Source: Stagonosporopsis chrysanthemi
Taxonomy: Eukaryota > Ascomycota > Dothideomycetes > Pleosporales > Didymellaceae
NCBI GenBank assembly: GCA_022560025.1
Contig: JAFISE010000109.1
Coordinates: 1 to 64,000 of the forward strand
DNA length: 64,000 bases
Direction of reading: 5' to 3'
Made by a program: the position numbers and the translations under genes. The notes under the pieces were generated by a model. The model saw nothing but the letters and a program-made list of their open reading frames with translations. It searched no databases and had not been told where the DNA came from. Of the stretch, positions 20,321 to 31,500 are shown piece after piece (position 1 is the first letter of the stretch; every line of letters begins with the position of its first letter).

Positions 20321-21447
20321 CAGTTGTTGCCTGTATTTTTATCCAGCTTGATGATCCTACAGCCTATTTATATAATGTGTGGCTCGTCATCGCTCGACTA
20401 TGACACGTTGAAGGCGCCTGCAGGGGATGAGACGGTCTTTCCAAGTTGGACATTTACAACATCTCATCTATTTGACTGTTGTCTCCATCCAATATCTGCA
20501 CTATAACGGAGTGGCTGAGCCGATCCTGGTAAGGTTGTGTTAGCTGTGATCTGTTGTAACTCCGACTCGAGGCAAATGTCCACTTCACTACATATTCTAG
20601 ATGTCAATGTAGTAGAGGAATAGTCTTGGGAATTCAAAACGTTTGCACGCGCATGTAACTTGCTTACCTAGGTTCCTGAGCATGTCCTCGACCGCCTGCT
20701 ATGTGATCCCTAACTCGGGGGCATATGGTTCAAACATCGACGAGATAATGCTGGGTTGAGCCGCTTAGAGCTTGATGTTCAGAGGTAGATTTAGGAGCTG
20801 GTACGCTTGTCTGTCGCCGAATTGGGAAGCTCAGTAGTGCTGGTGTTAGGCATGGAAGCTGTGTGTGATTGCTCGCCGTTGACTAAGTCTTTTGCCTTGG
20901 GTCGGACTTCGCTCACGTTTAACCTAGGAATTCCCTCATAAACATGGTTTAGGATCGCTGAGATCTCTATCTTAGTCAAGGGTATAAAGGTAAGAGTAAC
21001 GCTGTCTTATGATTGGAAGAAAAGGCTAAGCAAAAGCTTGTCTACAGCAGCCCCATCTTGAGGATGAAAATCAGAGAAGACATAGCGCCACTGTGTCAAC
21101 TACCATCTCGCCAGCAGAGTCAGAAACGGATATTATATGTATCTTCCAGAACTCTGAACGCTGCGCGCCGTACTTTAGAAGCTGCTGCTCGGAAACACAT
21201 GCTGCAGTTCAGCACATGGAATCATCGCCTGCTCGAGGATCTTCTTCTTCACTAACGAATCTACGCACCTTGCAAAACATATGCTGACAGGCGAAGCACA
21301 ACTGTAGAAGTCACGTTGCATATACACTGCTCGCTCTTGGTCGGCACAGGATAAGTTCGAGTGCTTACACAAAAGTACCCTCAGGATCATTGGTAAGAAT
21401 TTGCGAAAAGCAGGTGCGGCAATAATTCGTTGGGCTTGGATTACCTA
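20321..21447. other. Gene-free stretch
   Basis: Short frames only; no recognisable gene or repeat before the mariner-type element begins. Confidence 0.35.
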
Positions 21448-23034
21448 GATGACGTAACCAACCCTGAATAGTTCGTCTTACCCCGCTCACAACCTACACC
21501 TTCACACCCCTGAAACCTACCCAAACCTCTATATTTCTTGATAATTCTTGAAGCTATCGACTCCCCTGTTACCCCTGAACAGGAAGACCTCAGCCTTAAG
21601 GAACATGATACCCCGGAGCGTTCCCGTTATTTTGAAACGTTTGATCGGCGCCATGAGCAGGGCGAGACTCTTAGCCGAATAACTACAGAACATGGGACAA
21701 GTAGAGAGACTAGGAGGCGGTGGGTGAGGGAAAGGGAGCACTAGGGTGATAAGAGAAGAACAAGGAAGCGTGCAGCACAAGAGAGCGGTTCTAAGCTAGG
21801 TCGACCTTTCAGTGTTCCACTGAAGGACATCCGAGCCCTAGTTGATGATGATACCCACCATGACCGTGAGGCTCCCCTGAGTGTACAAGCAGTTCAAATG
21901 GGTATCTATCTGGCCCCTCGCTTTCTCCGCTACAACCTGAGTGTAAGAGAAGATGCCTATTTATATGTAGCTGCTTATACCTGTCCTATCAGTGACAACA
22001 GCAAGGCAGCCCGTGTCAAGCATAGATACTTTCACACAAACCACACCATCACCAACTACTAGGCCTACATCTGGGTCATTGATGAGGCTCACTTTAATCC
22101 AACAGAACGCTTCCAAAAGAAAAGGATATTAAGGAGGAGATGCACACGCACAGCCCCTGAAAACCTTAGGAGTTAGAAGAAGGCAGCTAGATCAGACCTC
22201 AACGTCCATATGTATGGGGCAGTAGACTAGTAGATGAAGTCACTTCTTGGCTTCTATAATGACGAACCAGCGATGCTAGAGATACCTAAGCCACCTCGGA
22301 AGCCAAGGAAGTCGAAGTATCAGACTATAGAGGAGCATCAGGCTGAGGTGAAGGAGTGGGAAGCTGCACTACCTCCTCCTATTGAGGGAGAGGTAGGAGG
22401 TCACCATATGACTCAGGCCTACTACGCCTCACACCTCCTGCCTAATTATTTACAACTTACCCGCAGTTGTAGGGGGCTGCCTCTAGGAGAAGGAGAGCAC
22501 GATTGGATACTCCAAGAGGATAGATATCCTTTACATGGGATGAAAAGCAAGGATAATGTAGCACAGAATCTCCGTGATTCAAACTAGATTACCTCGCTCT
22601 TTTACCCTCCTCATTTCCCTGATCTCACTCCAATAGAGGCCTGTTGGAGTGTCCTTAAGCAGAGGGTCAAAATCAGGTTGAGGCGGCCACAAGAAGGTCA
22701 AATTCGATGGAATGACAGTCAAAATATTCAAGAAGATACTCACAGAAGAGTGGGATAAGAAAATCATAGAGGAGATAGGGCGGAAGATCAGGGAGATGCC
22801 AGAAAGGTGCGCACAATCGAGGGAGAATAGGGGGGAGAAACTCCGAAGTAACCTCTGGTAGCTCACTTACTACACTACAAAACAAGTGTAGATAGGCTTG
22901 CATACCTATATAAATAGCTTCATCATTAAAATCACTCAAAATCAACCTATTCTAAGGCCTATCCTCTTGTTGTTAACTATTTTGTATACAATTACTATGG
23001 GGAGGCGGGACTTGGTAGGGGATCTTACGTCATC
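21448..23034 (+). mobile_element. Degenerate Tc1/mariner-superfamily DNA transposon
   Basis: Bounded by TA (21446-21447 and 23035-23036), with short terminal inverted repeats GATGACGTAA...TTACGTCATC. Inside, on the plus strand from ~21538 to ~22866, runs a transposase relic: an N-terminal helix-turn-helix-like region (GETLSRITTEHGTSRETRRR), a DE block (YIWVIDEAHFNPTERF) and the catalytic C-terminal block YPPHFPDLTPIEACW followed by SVLKQRVK, typical of Tc1-like DDE enzymes. Several in-frame TAG/TGA/TAA codons and at least one frameshift interrupt it, so it is inactive. The stop codons fit C-to-T decay. Confidence 0.82.
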
Positions 23035-23047
23035 TAATCTATGCCCC

Positions 23048-23511
23048 CACTAGGGGGTGCAATGATTCGCTTTCCCTCTATTAGACGACATCAGCCCCTC
23101 ACGAGATTTCAGCTCCCAATAGTAATTGAACACAACAATGTAAATAACAAGAATTTAGGTGTTTTGTCACGGTTGAGGGCATCTCCTGCCTCACGTGCAG
23201 TTTCACCTCACCTCTGGTGAGACGAGGCTGCCTCTCCTGCACTAGCGCTGTTTACAGCTACCCATGTATACATACTGTTCGTAGCTTCGCACAATACAAC
23301 CTCAGTTCAATCCTCAAATCTTCCCGCACTGCTTGCACTCACTGCGACATGTTTTCTTAGGCATAGCTACTAAGACTGGTGCAAATTACCGTATACACGT
23401 CCTATTATTATGTTGTTTACTGTCTTGTGTACAATAACTTTAGGAGTTGAAATCTCGTGAGGAGCTTATGTCACCTAATAAAGGGAAAGCGAATTATTGC
23501 ACCCCCTAGTG
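23048..23511. mobile_element. Long-TIR non-autonomous element hosting a solo LTR
   Basis: The left end CACTAGGGGGTGCAAT and the right end ATTGCACCCCCTAGTG are inverted. Imperfect inverted similarity extends about 65 bp further in (gattcgctttccctctatta and, at the right end, taataaagggaaagcgaatt; then ctcacgagatttca and tgaaatctcgtgag). Without the LTR and one target copy it is ~274 bp. No coding capacity is seen. Exact ends could be the TA pairs at 23051 and 23507 instead. It lies 13 bp from the mariner relic. Confidence 0.75.
23165..23349 (+). repeat. Solo copia LTR (subfamily B) inside the long-TIR element
   Basis: 185 bp, with a perfect TGTTT target duplication (23160-23164 and 23350-23354). 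It inserted into the interior of the 23048-23511 element and so post-dates it. Confidence 0.94.
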
Positions 23512-24793
23512 CCCAACAAAATATTGCCGCACCTGTTGATAACGTGTTACACAAGCGAGTCGTTGCTACAAGCTAGTCGTCTGCCCCACAAACATTGTTC
23601 ATCTTAATGTATAATGGCTCCACGTCACGCTCCTCAAGTACCTTCAAATGAAGCTGATGTTCAGCTTGCTACCAATTCTATTGAATCTCAGCAGATTCTG
23701 TCTGAAAGCCGCGCTGCTGTAATCTACAATATTCCTCGTATGACGACGTGATATGGCTAACAATGGCTTAGTTTTCATGTTTGATGACGGGCAGAACGGA
23801 TTTGCGCAACTTGGCAATTGCAAGAGTAGACGACTCAACTTGATAGAGTCTACAGTGACAAATGCTACAGACAAAAGAAATGTGCACTTACGTTGTGTAG
23901 AGTTTGTCTATCGCACGTATTTTCCATTGTAGCGGAGACGAAGTCTGATGGCATTTCACAATTCGCAGATGAGGTTGAGTGACTAGTAAATTCGCTGTAA
24001 CTATTCAAGATGAAATAAATACACAGTGAATAAAGGCTATGATACAATTACATCAGACGATAGAATCAATAGGGCTTTAAGGACAGCTTCAATAGCAACC
24101 TCATGCATCAGCCAGGGGTTTCAGGTTACCCAAAACAGCAGGGTAACAGCGTTTTGCATCAAGGCATACATGAGGAAGAAATTAGCAGCCACTATAGCCC
24201 TTATCTATCCTGATCTGTAAACACCACCTTTTCCCGTGGCCATTTATACGACGCTAACATGGTTTATGCACATGATATGCGTAAGCACGGAGGTTGCCCT
24301 ACTGTCTTCTGTGAATCCAGCTCGGAATAAAGTCACTTCAGAACGCGCTCGTCGGGACATCTATGTGGAAAAGCATCTAATGGTGCAGGACAAGCCCTGA
24401 TAGCCACCAAGAGCTCTCACATGCTGTTGTCCATGTCGAAGTCTTGTATCTTAAGATGATCCCACATCCTGACGTTCTACTGTGTACAGCTGGCCATGAA
24501 CCATAAATGTTGCGCCACCAACTACAGTGTCTGTACACGCCGTGCACACGTTCGGCCCGTGCCCACCACAGCGGCCTTCTCACAGCCACAAATATGAGGC
24601 TATAGAGCCACGTACAATAGCTATTATGGCGAGATTCTTTTGTTGTGACAGTCTACTCCCATTTTTTATTTGTGCGCGTGGAGCTACGCACACGCTGTTT
24701 TTTGGTTGCAGGTTCCATAGATGGATTTGTTGAGGCCTTGCGCTTACCTGTTTGGAATAATTGGATAGATTTGGCAGCGTCGCTCTCTTGTTT
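23512..24793. other. Gene-free stretch between transposon relics
   Basis: No supported gene; stops are dense in all frames. Confidence 0.35.
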
Positions 24794-26420
24794 TTATTGA
24801 TCTTCCTCAGCCTCCTTAGCGGCCTTCCTGAGGGCTTTCTCTTCCCTTACTCGTTCCACCTTCCGCTGCTGCTTCTCCTGCTCATCTCGGAGCTTCTTCT
24901 GTGCCTTGACCTCCTTCTCATGAGCTTTATCTGCTTCTTTTTGTAGTTCTTCTTCCTTGTTGGCTTGATACTTAGCCTTGGCAGCGTCGATCTTCATAAG
25001 GCTCTAAAGAACAGCACTACTATAGAACTCCTTATTGTGTTGCAGGTCAAGCTTTCTCCGCTTGTTGCTGGAGGCCTTCTGTCTTGCAATTGTGCGGCGG
25101 AGGCCTTCGGTTTCAAGCGCTACAAGCTGAGTATGAGCAGAGAGGTGAGAGATGGTACGCCTTAGTTGTTGCACCTCCTCCGTGCCGGGATCCTCCACCA
25201 CATTGCCCAGGATTTGTATAGCTCGCTTCTAACTGTCTGCGGGGATTGGTGATGGTGTACGAGGTAGCTGCCTGCGCTTGTTCTTAAATATATCGACGAT
25301 TATAGCCGCGTTGGGTGGCGATAGGCCTGTGACTTCAAAGGCCCTGAAGATGAGGCCTGGTGTGCAAGTATCCACCCAGGTCTTGTCGAACAGGCTAAAG
25401 AAGTCGCGTTTCTTGACACTCAGCAGGCCTCAAGTAGTATAGAAGTGTTTAGTAAGCTGGTTTGTGTACTCTGTAGCTAGAGGCGAGAAGACAGCTACAT
25501 TAAGCGGCTGCAGCGTGTAGGTATTGTGAGGAGGGAACACTACTAGTAGTATCCTATTCTGATCGAAATATTTGATGAAGGACCAGGTTATATGTAAGCC
25601 GTGGCTGTCTACTATAAGTAGTCTCTAATTTCGGCGTACATTCTCTCGAGTACTGCGATCAAATATTTGACCAACCTAGCAAGGCCGACCTCGTTATTAG
25701 ACCAGCCTGAAGGAGTTGCAGTGGCAAAGAATGAGTGCTTTCCTGGATCGATATCCTCCACCCAGGAGGATTGTAACTTATATGAAGCACCTGGATAGAT
25801 AATGTCTGGAGGCAGTGCAGAACTATCAGCGCAGACGCTTGCAAGTATTCATACTCATTGCCTATTGTCAGCCTGCAGCGGTCGGTGCTTCGATTTTGAC
25901 TCTATAGAAGCCCGGCTGAGTACTCGTTTGGTACGCTTATTGAGTACTCCAATTGCAAAGCCCTTCTCATCCATATTGTATGTGTGCCGCGGTTCGATCG
26001 ATTACTCGGCTGTTTTGATGTGCACAAGCTTGAAGTATTGCCTATAATTTTCGCTGCTATCGGCTTGTGGGCGTTGCGCGTCGATAGAGTTGCTCCATCT
26101 GTATAGGAGCTGGTCGCGGTGACGGTTGAGGAAGCGTTTGACCCATGAGAATGAGACTCTATCTCCAGCTAGTTCAGATGCCAAATTCTGAATCGTTTGC
26201 CTTGTAGGAGATAGGCCGCATTGAGTAAGCACTTCTATGAACTCACAAAGCTCTCGCTCTTGTGTGGGGTGGACTTTGAGTTGTTGTAGTTCAGCGTTGG
26301 CACGCGACGCGACGACGCGTCGGTGGTGCTGGGATAGGCAGGTATTGGTCGGTAGAGAGGAAATTTCGCAACCGGACCAGAGATGTGATCAGAGTAGACC
26401 CAAAGCCTTCTAAATGTCAT
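24794..26420 (-). mobile_element. Degenerate pogo/Fot1-like transposon (CENP-B HTH, DDE_1 type)
   Basis: Minus-strand transposase relic. In order: HTH-like segments (ANAELQQLKVHPTQERELCE; GLSPTRQTIQNLASELAG; VSFSWVKRFLNRHRDQL), the first catalytic Asp block HTYNMDEKGFAIGVLNKR, the second as LLIVDSHGLHITWSF, then VVFPPHNTYTLQPLNVAVFS, and a Lys/Glu/Arg-rich coiled-coil C-terminus (EKEVKAQKKLRDEQEKQQRK). Multiple in-frame stops and frame changes show it is dead. This matches the pogo/Fot1 branch by catalytic context. Terminal inverted repeats were not located, so the boundaries are those of the coding relic. Confidence 0.8.
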
Positions 26421-26638
26421 CGCGCCTTGTCACTTAGAGGCATTCACTACAGGCCGCAGCAATTGCTCCTAAGCGCTAATACCTGGGGTTGCTCTACCTA
26501 GCAGCAGTTTCTGACGGCGCTCAGCCCCACATCTTGGCGCCTGGTAACTACATAAATTAGGGTCGACAGCCCACAGAACGCGTTGGCAAAGACATTCTCT
26601 CTTACGATCTTCTTTTCCACATCACAATGAAGAGTCTA
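26421..26638. other. Short spacer between pogo relic and MITE
   Basis: Nothing recognised. Confidence 0.3.
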
Positions 26639-26780
26639 ACGTCCGTCCCTGTGAATCGAGAATCCCTGTGGGCCGAGAATGGCCAATAAGAGCGCGAGGA
26701 TCGCACATCTTCCAGCTCAGTGCTCTGTCTCATTGACCATTCTCGGCCCACAGGGATTCTCGATCCACAGGGACGGACGT
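26639..26780. mobile_element. 142-bp TA-flanked MITE, copy 2
   Basis: Nearly identical to the copy at 5315-5456 (two substitutions), with TA at 26637-26638 and 26781-26782. It ends 53 bp upstream of the ATG of the next open frame, so it may contribute to that gene's 5' region. Confidence 0.93.
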
Positions 26781-26833
26781 TATCACACATAGTGCCGCAC
26801 GCGTTCGCCTTACAAGATGCATCTCGTGGGCAG

Positions 26834-27355
26834 ATGGCATCGCGCGATGCAAGTCGGCAGAAACTGCTCTCCGCTCGAAAAACACGCGCGCAATCTGCAC
26901 TTCAATTGAAGCCTCTTTTGAAGGCGAGCAAAAAGGCCGCTGGAATCGCACGCCACAAGCACCCATACCGACAATCTCTACGACATTGTGTTGACCCACA
27001 AGACAGCTTGTCCGCCTACAGCCCGATTCCCAACAACTTGTTACTTGATGAAGAGCTGGAAATTCCCCCAGACACTGGGAAGTGGCAATCACCATACAAG
27101 GATGCGATGAGCGCCGATGAAGAAACGCTTTGTAGTCAGACTTCCACTAAGCTCAGGCGTTCGTCCATGTTGAGCAATGAAGAGGATGAGATTCCTGGAG
27201 ATAATGAGACAGGCTGTACCCTTGACAAACTGCTGGCCGAGGACAGCAAACAACCAGAATCAACTGCCAAGTGTTTCGATGGCCTTCTCACACCACCTAG
27301 TTCGCCATCTAGAAACTTCAGAAATTGCACCTTGGATAAAGGGTGTTGTCCGTAG
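26834..27355 (+). CDS. Hypothetical protein, 173 aa
   Basis: The ATG at 26834 opens a frame with a basic N-terminus (SRQKLLSARKTRAQSALQLK) and an acidic Ser/Glu-rich centre (EELEIPPDTGKWQSP; SNEEDEIPGDNETG), ending in a proline/serine patch (GLLTPPSSPS) and KGCCP. No signal peptide, membrane segment or known domain. The frame also runs upstream through the MITE, but that part is MITE sequence and is not counted. It could be a small disordered nuclear protein or a spurious frame. Confidence 0.4.
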   Translation: MASRDASRQKLLSARKTRAQSALQLKPLLKASKKAAGIARHKHPYRQSLRHCVDPQDSLSAYSPIPNNLLLDEELEIPPDTGKWQSPYKDAMSADEETLCSQTSTKLRRSSMLSNEEDEIPGDNETGCTLDKLLAEDSKQPESTAKCFDGLLTPPSSPSRNFRNCTLDKGCCP

Positions 27356-28350
27356 TGGCACTAGCACGTTTTCTGGGCAATCTAAGAAGTATTTCGCAGA
27401 TCTGCACTGTTATGCGCAGAGCAAATTGCTTTTAAAGTTTTAACGCATTTGGGATAACGATGTTATTATAGTAGTCTGCCATAGAGATCAACAATCGAAG
27501 GGTCATAGAAACCGTGCTGATGAGCATGATGGCTAATCTAGCTGCTGGCTGACAACAGATTGTTGATGCGCTGTTGGCCTACAGAGCCTGGCACTGTAAC
27601 CAAGCATGAAGAAACAGAGGTCTTAACTATGTTCTCACGGGAGGCGGTCTTAGATTGCTACCAGTAAAGAAGCAAGATTGCCTTCGGAGCTCCTTGCCCC
27701 AAACCAGGTTGTAATTGTAGAGACGTTTGTGGCTGACATCCGCAACGACAGCAAGGGGTCCTGCAACGACACCCTCAACAAACGCCTCTTCGAATCCCGC
27801 CCAATCAGATCACACACACTCGTCGCCCATCTTAAGGGCCGTATTCAATGCAGCGCTCCCCAGCCAATTTAGCCAACGACACGACCGCACCGTGAACTCG
27901 AATGCCGATTGTTGCCTTGGAAGGCAGAGTCGACAGTCATTATGAGCAAGACTATCAGCGAATCATAATTTTGGTATTTATGCAGCATGTCTTGATCAAA
28001 AGATCGTTACTCGATGACTAGTCGCATCACACTATGCTTATACGAGCCAAGGCCCTGGACGGACTGATCTACCCATTTTCCAAGCATAGTACGTTGCATT
28101 CATGGGTTTCCCCGCTTTTAGCCGATGCTCTAAGCTGGCCGTGACTGTGGAGTACCGTGATATTATGACAATTGCAAAATCGTGACATTGTGACATTGTG
28201 ACACTTGTAATAAAGCACTACATCTATGTGGATGTAGCCCTACATTGATATCACAGTACTATCGCGACGCTAATACCCGATTTGGCTAGAAAAGCAAGAC
28301 AAGGCAGAGAGTGCTAAGCTGCAGTCTACTGGCCATTCAAAAAACTTTTT
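27356..28350. other. Gene-free stretch
   Basis: Contains a short run of gtgacatt repeats near 28180-28205. No supported gene. Confidence 0.35.
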
Positions 28351-29202
28351 CTACCCCTTGGATGGTATATGACCGCAATATGAGAGGCGTGAAAAAGCAG
28401 CGGCTCGGCGTGCTTCCTGCCGATCCCTGCAGACAACAACAATGTGTCCTCGTGTATCCTTCTTTCTCCGGGATACTTTAACATAGGCTCGGCCTGTCTT
28501 GTCAACAACTAGTTGAAGGCGGGGCTTTATCGTTGCTCCGATGTTACGCCGTTCAGTTCCAAGCATAGTGAGATCTCGAAAACAGGGGCTTGCGTAATTT
28601 GCAGTGTACTGGACCAGAGATTGGCTTCTTGAGGATCTCCTCTGTTCCTTTCCAAGTCCATTCCAGTTGTTGCATGACTGCCAGGACGGATGCAGTTTCT
28701 CTTCGTGTGGTCGCTGCGTCTTATGCGGATTATTGACAGAGCCTGCGGTGGCTCGCTGAGACGTGTCGCCACACAAGGCTGTCGTAACGTTTGTGTGCAC
28801 AAGGTTTGAGCCCATGAATCTAGCTTGACCCACGAGTGTAGACGTGAAGTGATCCAAACTCGGATTCGATGTTTCTTTCGTGCTTGTAAAGGGAAGCAAA
28901 AGATCTGGCATCGCTTCAGGTTGAATCTGCAACTGCTGAGAGTTGCACTGAGTATAGGACTGGTAGGCCCTATCATGTCCTGGTGATCTTGGCGGAGATT
29001 TGATGATATCCGAAGGAGCAATGGTGTCCTGATTCATCGCACTCCATGGCTGTCGCTCCCATGGTAACAACGATGAACCATCATGGTTGCTGGGAGTAAA
29101 CCAGTAATCTGAATTTGGTTTGATTAGAGCCGCCTGCTGCTCTCCCATCATCCACTCGGAGCCCCAGAATGAATATTGTGAGTGCAGCCCGAGATCCTCC
29201 AT
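28351..29202 (-). CDS. Hypothetical low-complexity protein, 283 aa
   Basis: From the first in-frame ATG at 29202, after an upstream TGA. Largely polar and probably disordered, rich in Ser, Gln, Asn and Pro (IKSPPRSPGHDR; SYTQCNSQQLQIQ). The C-terminal ~60 residues are basic and more ordered: IGATIKPRLQLVVDKTGRAY, then VKVSRRKKD and VVVCRDRQEARRAA. The layout of a disordered activator-like N-terminus and a short basic C-terminal motif could suit a nuclear factor, but I cannot name a family. Single exon as modelled; a short upstream exon cannot be excluded. Confidence 0.55.
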   Translation of the reverse strand: MEDLGLHSQYSFWGSEWMMGEQQAALIKPNSDYWFTPSNHDGSSLLPWERQPWSAMNQDTIAPSDIIKSPPRSPGHDRAYQSYTQCNSQQLQIQPEAMPDLLLPFTSTKETSNPSLDHFTSTLVGQARFMGSNLVHTNVTTALCGDTSQRATAGSVNNPHKTQRPHEEKLHPSWQSCNNWNGLGKEQRRSSRSQSLVQYTANYASPCFRDLTMLGTERRNIGATIKPRLQLVVDKTGRAYVKVSRRKKDTRGHIVVVCRDRQEARRAAAFSRLSYCGHIPSKG

Positions 29203-30927
29203 GTTCTCCAACTCGTTGTTGTTGCTGTTGATCTCTCAGTGTTTAGCAAGAGTCCTGCTGCGTTGAAGAAGGAAGAGACAGTGCAAGACGCAGGAATCGG
29301 TCACATAGACTGTGTCAAGGTCAGATGTGTCAACTCTCTGGAGCCTGTGCACCCATGAACAGCTTACGCCGGGCTATTGCCGCTGCCAACATGACCTAAG
29401 CACGGTCCACAAAAGCGCTCGCCCGCGCTAGACCTCTCTAGGTATTGTCGTGTCTTACGTTACATACTGATCACGCGCCATTCCTACACCGCCCGTAACA
29501 AGTCTTTGACATGTGTTGAACTGCGGGTAGTCAATGTGTTTGGGGACGCTGTTGAAAGCTCAAGCTACGAGATTGCACTCAGCCTGTGTAATCATCTAGA
29601 CACCAAAGGTCCAGGTCTACCTTTCGGCCTTTGCTTTCCTTCACGTTTGGTCATCTATGTGACAGAGCAGTGTAGCCTGCCTCCTGAAAGCCGCTCTATC
29701 GCTTTTGAACCAATCTTTCATCTACCAGTCATAGTCCGAGCGCAGGTAAACAAGCTTTTGGTGAGTGGATATTCAGTCCTTGCCTGACGTTTCCCGATTC
29801 TGGGGGCCTTTATGTGGAACAGCATCCTGCAATCGCGGACCATTTAGCCGGGTACACACCGCAAGTGAGATAAACTATGATTGATTTGGCAGTGGACTTC
29901 GCAGCCGCCTAGTGTTGCCACTTTATGGTGTGATTGTAGTGCCAACCGTTTCAAAAACTGAATTCGTCGCTAATGAGTGCATCTAGGCAGCAGCTTTATC
30001 TTGTTTAACCATCTCAGCTACCAACTGCGTCCCGTGAGGCACCCATTACTTCCAACCCACAAAGTGTCCTGTGGCTGGTTGTGACATCGGTCCTCGCGCT
30101 GTACAGTATAGCAATGCACCCCTCAGCCGCCGACAGGGTTGTTAAGGAGGCCCAGAAGTCGACTGACAGCCCCACACAGTCTGACAGCTGATACACAATT
30201 CCGGCTTCCCGCTAAGCAGAACCGACTTGTACCTAACTCTAAACGACGATTTCTGCGAGCTCTAGTTCAACTAGCCGGTTGTCCTAAGCTACCGATGCAC
30301 AGCTTGGATGGTTACAGGGCACTGCTGAGACACATGAGCTGTATCGATGTTCGAAACAGTCACAAAACAGTGTTGTGGGCCGCTCTCGCATGATATTCCC
30401 TTTCTGTCAGTCTTCAGGCGACGGAGTGAGAATCAGGCCGCCTTGAGCCTGAGCACTGCTCACGCTTAGATGCTCATAGTCTTGTGCAAGCACGGCATTG
30501 AGCTGCCATGGGTGGGATGATGGTAACGGTGGAATAAATCTCCAACGCCCAGCTGACATTTCTGCGCGCTGTAATTGAACACATAATGCCTGTCCACTTG
30601 AAAACCAATGCTGGCACACCAACATGAATTTAAAGCGTCGGCAGGGGAGAGACATTGGTTGGTTCAGAACGTCCAAGAGAATAACCCCTGTCCAAGAGAC
30701 AAGCATGGCGTCATGTGTTTGCGTAAAAGCAGATCCTGCGTTAAGCTCAGCTGTGTAGCAAGGACCTATAAGATCCTTGGTGCCTGCATGCACCACTGGT
30801 CTTTTATTTTCTGACTCACATCTCAACAACAGGAGTGCCCATCCGATTGATTCCGCTTGTCTGAAAGTTGCAACTCGATTTGTCAAAGCTGAGGTCACGC
30901 ACACAATGGATGCCGTAGGTTGAACGC
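29203..30927. other. Gene-poor stretch
   Basis: Short frames only (for example plus strand 29506-29787); none has motifs or convincing splice context. Confidence 0.35.
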
Positions 30928-31500
30928 TTGTGCTGTGACGAGTGCGACCATGAGCTAACTCGATCACAGCTCAGCGACAAGCAGCCTTCAGGAGATTTGC
31001 ATTCTCGCAATAATGAGTCTGCAATATCTGGTGCCGCCGATTGGAACTCAGCAATCAAAGAACCATCTGGAATCCCCGAAAACAGCACTTGGACACAATT
31101 GATTCCATTGTGCGAACCAGCAAGTGCCGATACTAACAAGTCGCGGCCGGCAGAACCCACGACCGTACACTTTCTCTTGACCGTGTTCGACGACAAAGAA
31201 AATAAACGCCAGCTACAGCATTCTCAAAATCCTGAATACACTTTCAAGAGCATACTCGAACACCTCAAAAAACATGGGAACATGACGACTGAGGAATTGA
31301 ACTCTACGCTGTGGAGTGTCAGATACAGGCTCCGTAATGGCACGTCCCTCGGACGCTTCGTTAAACAAGGTCGCAGCGCAGAGTGGAATTTCAAAACCAT
31401 TGTGGAGAAGTTCCTTGCGGTGGAACAGGGTCAGAGGGAAGGAGTGTGCATGGAGGTTCGGCAAGTCCGCAGCAGCTGTAGTAGTATGTTGGGTAAATAA
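30928..31500 (+). CDS. Hypothetical protein fragment or last exon (~190 codons)
   Basis: A frame without an early ATG, so it would need an upstream exon. The part after ~31150 looks protein-like (TTVHFLLTVFDDKENK; YTFKSILEHLKKHGNMTTEE; NFKTIVEKFLAVEQGQRE). No family recognised. The open antisense frame 30407-30967 overlaps only its first part. Confidence 0.35.
   Translation: MCCDECDHELTRSQLSDKQPSGDLHSRNNESAISGAADWNSAIKEPSGIPENSTWTQLIPLCEPASADTNKSRPAEPTTVHFLLTVFDDKENKRQLQHSQNPEYTFKSILEHLKKHGNMTTEELNSTLWSVRYRLRNGTSLGRFVKQGRSAEWNFKTIVEKFLAVEQGQREGVCMEVRQVRSSCSSMLGK

Noticed and set aside
24794..25201. Separate small coiled-coil genes
   Set aside because: They are continuous with the pogo-type transposase relic once stops and frame changes are allowed.
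26720..26833. Upstream extension of the 173-aa hypothetical gene
   Set aside because: It is MITE sequence; the first ATG after the MITE is at 26834.
30407..30967. 186-codon minus-strand frame
   Set aside because: No ATG start, no motif, and partly antisense to a more protein-like frame.
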